Source of the DNA: JAENVU01 sp031430375
Lineage (GTDB): Bacteria; Actinomycetota; Acidimicrobiia; IMCC26256; JAENVU01
NCBI GenBank assembly: GCA_031430375.1
Contig: JANPBJ010000022.1
Location: forward strand, 1-16,756
Reading direction: 5' to 3'
DNA length: 16,756 bases
Numbering within the stretch: position 1 is the first letter of the stretch; the number at the start of each line of letters is the position of its first letter. Position numbers and translations under genes: made by a program. Below, one piece after another: positions 13,352-16,756 of this stretch. The notes below the pieces were generated by a model. That model worked only from the letters and a program-made list of their open reading frames with translations. It did no database searches and was not told the DNA's origin.

Positions 13352-14212
13352 GTGATGACCAGCACATTCGCGAACATCGTCGCCTTTATTCCGAGCCCTG
13401 GTGATGGTGTCATTCGCCTGGGCCCGTTGCCAATTCACATGTACGGCTTGATGATCGCGCTGGGCGTGGTCGTGGCCAGCCGGGTCGGTCGGACGCGATA
13501 TGCGAGCCGGGGTGGCAGCCCCGAGGACTTCGACAGCGTGGCGTTCTGGGCCGTCATCGGTGGGGTGATCGGCGCCCGGATCTATCACGTGATCACCGAT
13601 TACCAACTCTTCGATGGCCACCCCGAACGCATCGTCCAGATCTGGAAAGGCGGGCTCGGAATCTGGGGGGGTGTGATCGGTGGTGCGCTCGCGGTGGTGA
13701 TCGTGGCGCGTCGGCGAGGGCTCCAGTTTGGTGTCCTCGCGGATTGCATTGTCCCAGGCCTCGCGTTTGCGCAGGGGATTGGTCGGTGGGGGAACTGGTT
13801 CAACCAGGAGCTGTTCGGTGGTCCGTCCACCTTGCCGTGGGCGGTGGAAATCGACCGCGTGCACCGACCGGCGGAGTACGTGAACTCGTCGACGTTTCAA
13901 CCCACATTTCTGTACGAGTCGTTGTGGTGCATCGCGCTGGGCTTCGCGTTGATCGCGATCGACCGAAAATTCACGCTGGCGCGCGGCCAGTTATTTGCGC
14001 TCTACGCCGCCGGATACACCGTGTTCCGCTTCTTCATGGAGGAGCTGCGGGTGGACCCGGCGAACACCATCGGCCCGCTGCGAATCAACGCATGGGTGAG
14101 CATCGCGGTGTTCGTGCTCTCGGTCACAGTGTTCTTTGCCCTGGGTCGACGGGCGCGATCGCGTGGCATCGACGCCGCTCCGACCGAGGTCACCGAGCCG
14201 GCACCGTCGTAG
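13352..14212 (+). CDS. lgt: Prolipoprotein diacylglyceryl transferase
   Basis: 286 residues from GTG 13352; ATG 13355 and GTG 13343 are equally possible in the same frame. Lgt moves diacylglycerol from phosphatidylglycerol to the lipobox cysteine of prelipoproteins in the cytoplasmic membrane. The family signature is clear: 'GRWGNWFNQELFGGP' with the essential Arg145 and Asn148, 'PIHMYGLMIALG' with His29 and Tyr31 near the first membrane span, 'GGVIGARIYHVI', and 'QPTFLYESLW'. Several hydrophobic spans fit the usual seven-helix topology. The C-terminal tail (RRARSRGIDAAPTEVTEPAPS) is short compared with mycobacterial Lgt. The binding lipoprotein encoded at 4066-5370 is one likely substrate. 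The gene stands alone before the ABC transporter pair, with a 34-bp gap. Confidence 0.95.
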   Translation: MMTSTFANIVAFIPSPGDGVIRLGPLPIHMYGLMIALGVVVASRVGRTRYASRGGSPEDFDSVAFWAVIGGVIGARIYHVITDYQLFDGHPERIVQIWKGGLGIWGGVIGGALAVVIVARRRGLQFGVLADCIVPGLAFAQGIGRWGNWFNQELFGGPSTLPWAVEIDRVHRPAEYVNSSTFQPTFLYESLWCIALGFALIAIDRKFTLARGQLFALYAAGYTVFRFFMEELRVDPANTIGPLRINAWVSIAVFVLSVTVFFALGRRARSRGIDAAPTEVTEPAPS

Positions 14213-14215
14213 GCT
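14210..14215 (+). promoter_or_regulatory. Candidate -10 TAGGCT for the ABC transporter operon
   Basis: TAGGCT overlaps the TAG stop of lgt and lies 31 nt before the ATG at 14247, allowing a short leader that carries the GGAG. There is no convincing -35. Confidence 0.25.
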
Positions 14216-14235
14216 GCGGGTTCCCCCGAGTCCCT

Positions 14236-14239
14236 GGAG
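14236..14239 (+). promoter_or_regulatory. Ribosome-binding site GGAG of the ABC ATPase gene
   Basis: GGAG is placed 7 nt before ATG 14247 and selects that start over an in-frame extension reaching into lgt. Confidence 0.5.
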
Positions 14240-14246
14240 TGTGCGC

Positions 14247-15026
14247 ATGAGCGTGCCGCCCGCCGCCCCGAATACCCCAACTCCCAGCCCGGTCGTCACC
14301 GTGGAAGTCGCGGCACGCGCCGTCGACGCCTCGAAGGTCTATGGCCAGGGCGAAGCCGAGGTGCGCGCGCTCGATCACATTTCGGTCGACTTCGCTGCGC
14401 ATCGGTTCACGGCGATCATGGGTCCTTCGGGCTCGGGGAAGTCCACGTTGCTTCACTGTCTCGCGGGTCTCGATCGAGTCACGGGCGGTCAGGTATTCAT
14501 CGGCGACGTTGAGATCAGCGCGTGCAGTGAGAAGCAACTCACCCTGATTCGGCGCGATCGGATCGGATTTGTCTTTCAGTCGTTCAACTTGATCCCCACA
14601 CTGGACGCGGCCGAGAACATCACACTGCCGATGGCCCTTGCCGGTCGCAAGCCGGAGCCGGCGTGGATGGATCAAATCGTGAGCACGCTCCGGATCGGGG
14701 ATCGGTTGAAGCATCGCCCGAGCGAACTCTCAGGTGGTCAGCAGCAGCGGGTAGCGGTGGCGCGAGCGTTGGTATCTCGCCCCGACTTGATCTTCGCGGA
14801 CGAGCCCACCGGGAATCTCGACTCGCGTGCGAGTGCGGAGATCTTGAAGTTCATGCGTGACGCCGTCACCGACCTTGGTCAGACCATTGTGATGGTCACC
14901 CACGATCCGAGCGCGGCCAGTTACGCGGATCGAGTGGTGTTCCTGGCCGACGGTTCGATCGTTGACGAGATGCACGAACCGACGGCGGACCTCGTGTTGG
15001 ATCGGCTCAAGCAGCTCGGGGGCTGA
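14247..15026 (+). CDS. ABC transporter ATP-binding protein (MacB/LolD/FtsE-like)
   Basis: 259 residues. After a Pro/Thr-rich lead of about 25 residues come all ABC ATPase motifs: Walker A 'GPSGSGKST' (59-67, Lys65), Q-loop 'FVFQSFNLIPTL', signature 'LSGGQQQRVAVARAL' (161-175), Walker B 'LIFADEPTGNLD' (Asp185, Glu186) and the switch His219 in 'VTHD'. 'DEPTGNLDS' and 'FNLIPTLDAAENITLPM' are typical of the MacB/LolD/YknY group that partners FtsX-type permeases. It should power the permease encoded 4 bp downstream at the cytoplasmic membrane. The substrate is unknown; relatives move lipoproteins, lipids or peptides, or drive mechanotransmission at the envelope. Confidence 0.93.
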   Translation: MSVPPAAPNTPTPSPVVTVEVAARAVDASKVYGQGEAEVRALDHISVDFAAHRFTAIMGPSGSGKSTLLHCLAGLDRVTGGQVFIGDVEISACSEKQLTLIRRDRIGFVFQSFNLIPTLDAAENITLPMALAGRKPEPAWMDQIVSTLRIGDRLKHRPSELSGGQQQRVAVARALVSRPDLIFADEPTGNLDSRASAEILKFMRDAVTDLGQTIVMVTHDPSAASYADRVVFLADGSIVDEMHEPTADLVLDRLKQLGG

Positions 15027-15030
15027 AACC

Positions 15031-16756
15031 GTGTTCCGGGTCACCCTGCGCGGACTTGCTGCCCACAAGCTCCGGTTCGTTCTGACCGCGATCGCCGTGG
15101 TGCTCGGGGTTGCGTTCGTTTCGGGAACGCTCGTCTTCACTGACACGGTCAAAAAGACGTTCGATGAACTCTTCTCGAGTGTCTACGACGGTACCGATGC
15201 ATACGTTCGGAGTTCGAGCGTGCTCAAGGGTGACTTTGGACCCGAGCAACGGCAGCGGATTCCGGAAACGCTGGTCAAGCAAGTGCGAGCAGTCGACGGT
15301 GTCGGGGCCGCGGAGGGCCAGATCCGGATCGAGCGAGCGCAGTACCTGGACAAGTTGGGAAAGCCCATTGGTAACCCCGGTCAGGGTGCGCCGACTCTTG
15401 GCTTCAACTGGAACCGCCTCCAACGGCTGAACCCGTTCACGCTGGTTGCTCGGGGCGGCACCCAGTCGCGGGCCCCCGCTGCGGCGAATGAGGTGGTGAT
15501 GGATCTGGGCACCGCCAAGCAGGAAGGTTTCAAGCCCGGCGATTCCGTGACGGTCACTTTCAACAATCGGCTGGTTCCCCAAGACGTATTCCGTATCGTG
15601 GGAGTCGCGAAGTTCGGCGACGCCGACCGACCCGCGGGCGCAACGGTCGCATTGTTCACACTGCCCGAGACGCAGCGTGTCAATGGGTCACCGGGCCGCC
15701 TCGACGGCGTGGTGGTTGCGGCCAAGAGCGGCGTTGGCCAGACCGATCTCGTCCGCCGGATCACGTCTGGCGTCGATCAGCGCGGCGTTCAGGTGATCAC
15801 GGGCGCCAAGCTGATCAAGGAACAACAGAATCAGATCCAGCAGGGACTGGGATTTTTTACGACGTTCCTGCTGATCTTCGCTTTCATCGCACTGTTCGTC
15901 GGTTCGTTCATCATCGTCAACACGTTCTCGATCGTCATCGCGCAGCGCACCCGTGAGCTGGCGCTCCTGCGGGCACTCGGTGCATCGGGCCGTCAGGTGC
16001 GCGGCTCCGTCCTGACTGAAGCACTGCTGGTCGGATTGTTTTCGTCAGTCGTGGGGGTCGGGCTCGGGCTCGGTCTCGCACTTGGCCTACGCGCCGTGAT
16101 GGGGGCCTTCGGGTTCGAAGTTCCAACGGCAGCGCTCGTGGTCAAACCGTCGACGTTCTTGATCTCGCTCGCGCTCGGTGTGATCGTGACCTTCGTGGCC
16201 GCGCTGCTCCCCGCGCGACGCGCGGCGCGGGTTCCGCCGATTGCCGCACTGCAGGCATCTGCGGTCGAGTCTCGCCAGCTCGGTCGGCGTACCGCAATCG
16301 GTGCAGCGATCGCGGTCCTGGGCGCGAGCGTTCTGATGGTGGGGCTGTTCGCCAACGGTGGTATCCAGGCCGTGGGCTTTGGGGTGTTCGGACTCTTTAT
16401 TGGTGTCGCCGTTCTCGGGCCGGTGATTGCCCGGCCGGTGAGTCGGTTGCTCGGCGCGCCACTTCCCCGTTGGCGGGGAATGCCGGGCACTTTGGCCCGC
16501 GAGAACGCCGTCCGTAACCCGCGCCGCACCGCGTCGACGGCCGCGGCGCTCATGATCGGTGTCGCGCTCGTCGGGCTCATCACGATTTTTGCGAGTTCGC
16601 TCAAGGCATCCATCAGCGGTCAGATCGACACCGCGTTTCGGGGTGAGCTCGTGGTGCTTGGTGATGCCGGCCCCGGCTCGTCCTTCAGCCCGGCGATGGC
16701 CGAGCGAATCGCGAAGGTTCCGGGGGTCGCCGTCGCCAATCCGCTGCGGTTTGGCG
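15031..16756 (+). CDS. FtsX/MacB-type ABC transporter permease (3' end outside window)
   Basis: Open from GTG 15031 to the window end: 575 complete codons and no stop. It begins 4 bp after the ATPase stop, so the two form an operon. The N-terminus 'FRVTLRGLAAHKLRFVLTAIAVVLGVAFVSGTLVF' is the typical first membrane span of such permeases. A large extracytoplasmic domain (about 32-268) follows, then a three-helix FtsX domain from about 273 to 395: 'FFTTFLLIFAFIALFVGSF', the coupling segment 'RTRELALLRALGASGRQV', and spans near 330-354 and 374-395. A second hydrophobic block (about 424-465) and 'LARENAVRNPRRTASTAAAL' (near 490) begin the second half. This is the long, two-halved class of 'ABC transporter permease' common in actinobacteria. 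Direction and substrate are unknown. Confidence 0.9.
   Translation, partial: MFRVTLRGLAAHKLRFVLTAIAVVLGVAFVSGTLVFTDTVKKTFDELFSSVYDGTDAYVRSSSVLKGDFGPEQRQRIPETLVKQVRAVDGVGAAEGQIRIERAQYLDKLGKPIGNPGQGAPTLGFNWNRLQRLNPFTLVARGGTQSRAPAAANEVVMDLGTAKQEGFKPGDSVTVTFNNRLVPQDVFRIVGVAKFGDADRPAGATVALFTLPETQRVNGSPGRLDGVVVAAKSGVGQTDLVRRITSGVDQRGVQVITGAKLIKEQQNQIQQGLGFFTTFLLIFAFIALFVGSFIIVNTFSIVIAQRTRELALLRALGASGRQVRGSVLTEALLVGLFSSVVGVGLGLGLALGLRAVMGAFGFEVPTAALVVKPSTFLISLALGVIVTFVAALLPARRAARVPPIAALQASAVESRQLGRRTAIGAAIAVLGASVLMVGLFANGGIQAVGFGVFGLFIGVAVLGPVIARPVSRLLGAPLPRWRGMPGTLARENAVRNPRRTASTAAALMIGVALVGLITIFASSLKASISGQIDTAFRGELVVLGDAGPGSSFSPAMAERIAKVPGVAVANPLRFG

Overview
The window is high-GC DNA with closely spaced genes, GTG starts and actinobacterial hallmarks: Rpf-type muralytic enzymes, delta-60 repeat secreted proteins, TANNNT-type -10 elements close to start codons, and a TGTGA-N6-TCACA site. 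The actinobacterial assignment is firm. The combination of delta-60 repeats with a tandem 'YWPGWDIxRG' repeat and Calx-beta surface proteins suggests class Acidimicrobiia, but that is an inference from memory of such proteomes. There is no phage, insertion sequence, CRISPR array, tRNA or rRNA that I can see.

Layout. Positions 1-5370 are on the minus strand. A very large secreted protein fills 1-3909 and runs off the left edge; it has a signal peptide, an Ig-like domain, four Calx-beta domains, FN3, another Ig-like domain, and a beta-helix-like region that becomes extremely glycine-rich. Upstream of it lies an orphan branched-chain-amino-acid-type solute-binding lipoprotein (4066-5370). From about 5400 onward everything is on the plus strand: a secreted delta-60/five-repeat protein (5568-7517), a phosphonate-monoester-hydrolase-like member of the sulfatase family (7527-9026), a 394-bp regulatory gap with a perfect CRP-family palindrome, two overlapping cell-wall lytic enzymes (SLT-like 9421-10011 and Rpf 9995-10648), an ABC1/UbiB-like kinase (10731-12329), a divergent Fpg/Nei DNA glycosylase (12358-13197), lgt (13352-14212), and an ABC ATPase with its FtsX/MacB-type permease (14247-15026 and 15031 to the right edge).

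How the genes fit together. Most products act at or outside the membrane: secreted repeat proteins, a lipoprotein, peptidoglycan-cleaving enzymes, the lipoprotein-modifying enzyme Lgt, and an envelope-type ABC exporter. Lgt would lipidate the binding protein encoded 8 kb away. The two muralytic enzymes are probably co-transcribed, and a cAMP-receptor-type regulator probably controls them. Three genes (sulfatase, glycosylase, lgt) lack a Shine-Dalgarno sequence but have TANNNT 6-7 nt before the start, which points to leaderless transcripts.

I found no clearly new multi-gene system. The items most worth following up are the CRP-site/structured-leader/tandem muralytic locus, the five-unit repeat domain joined to delta-60 repeats, the Fpg-family protein with substituted DNA-binding residues, and the leaderless-start pattern.
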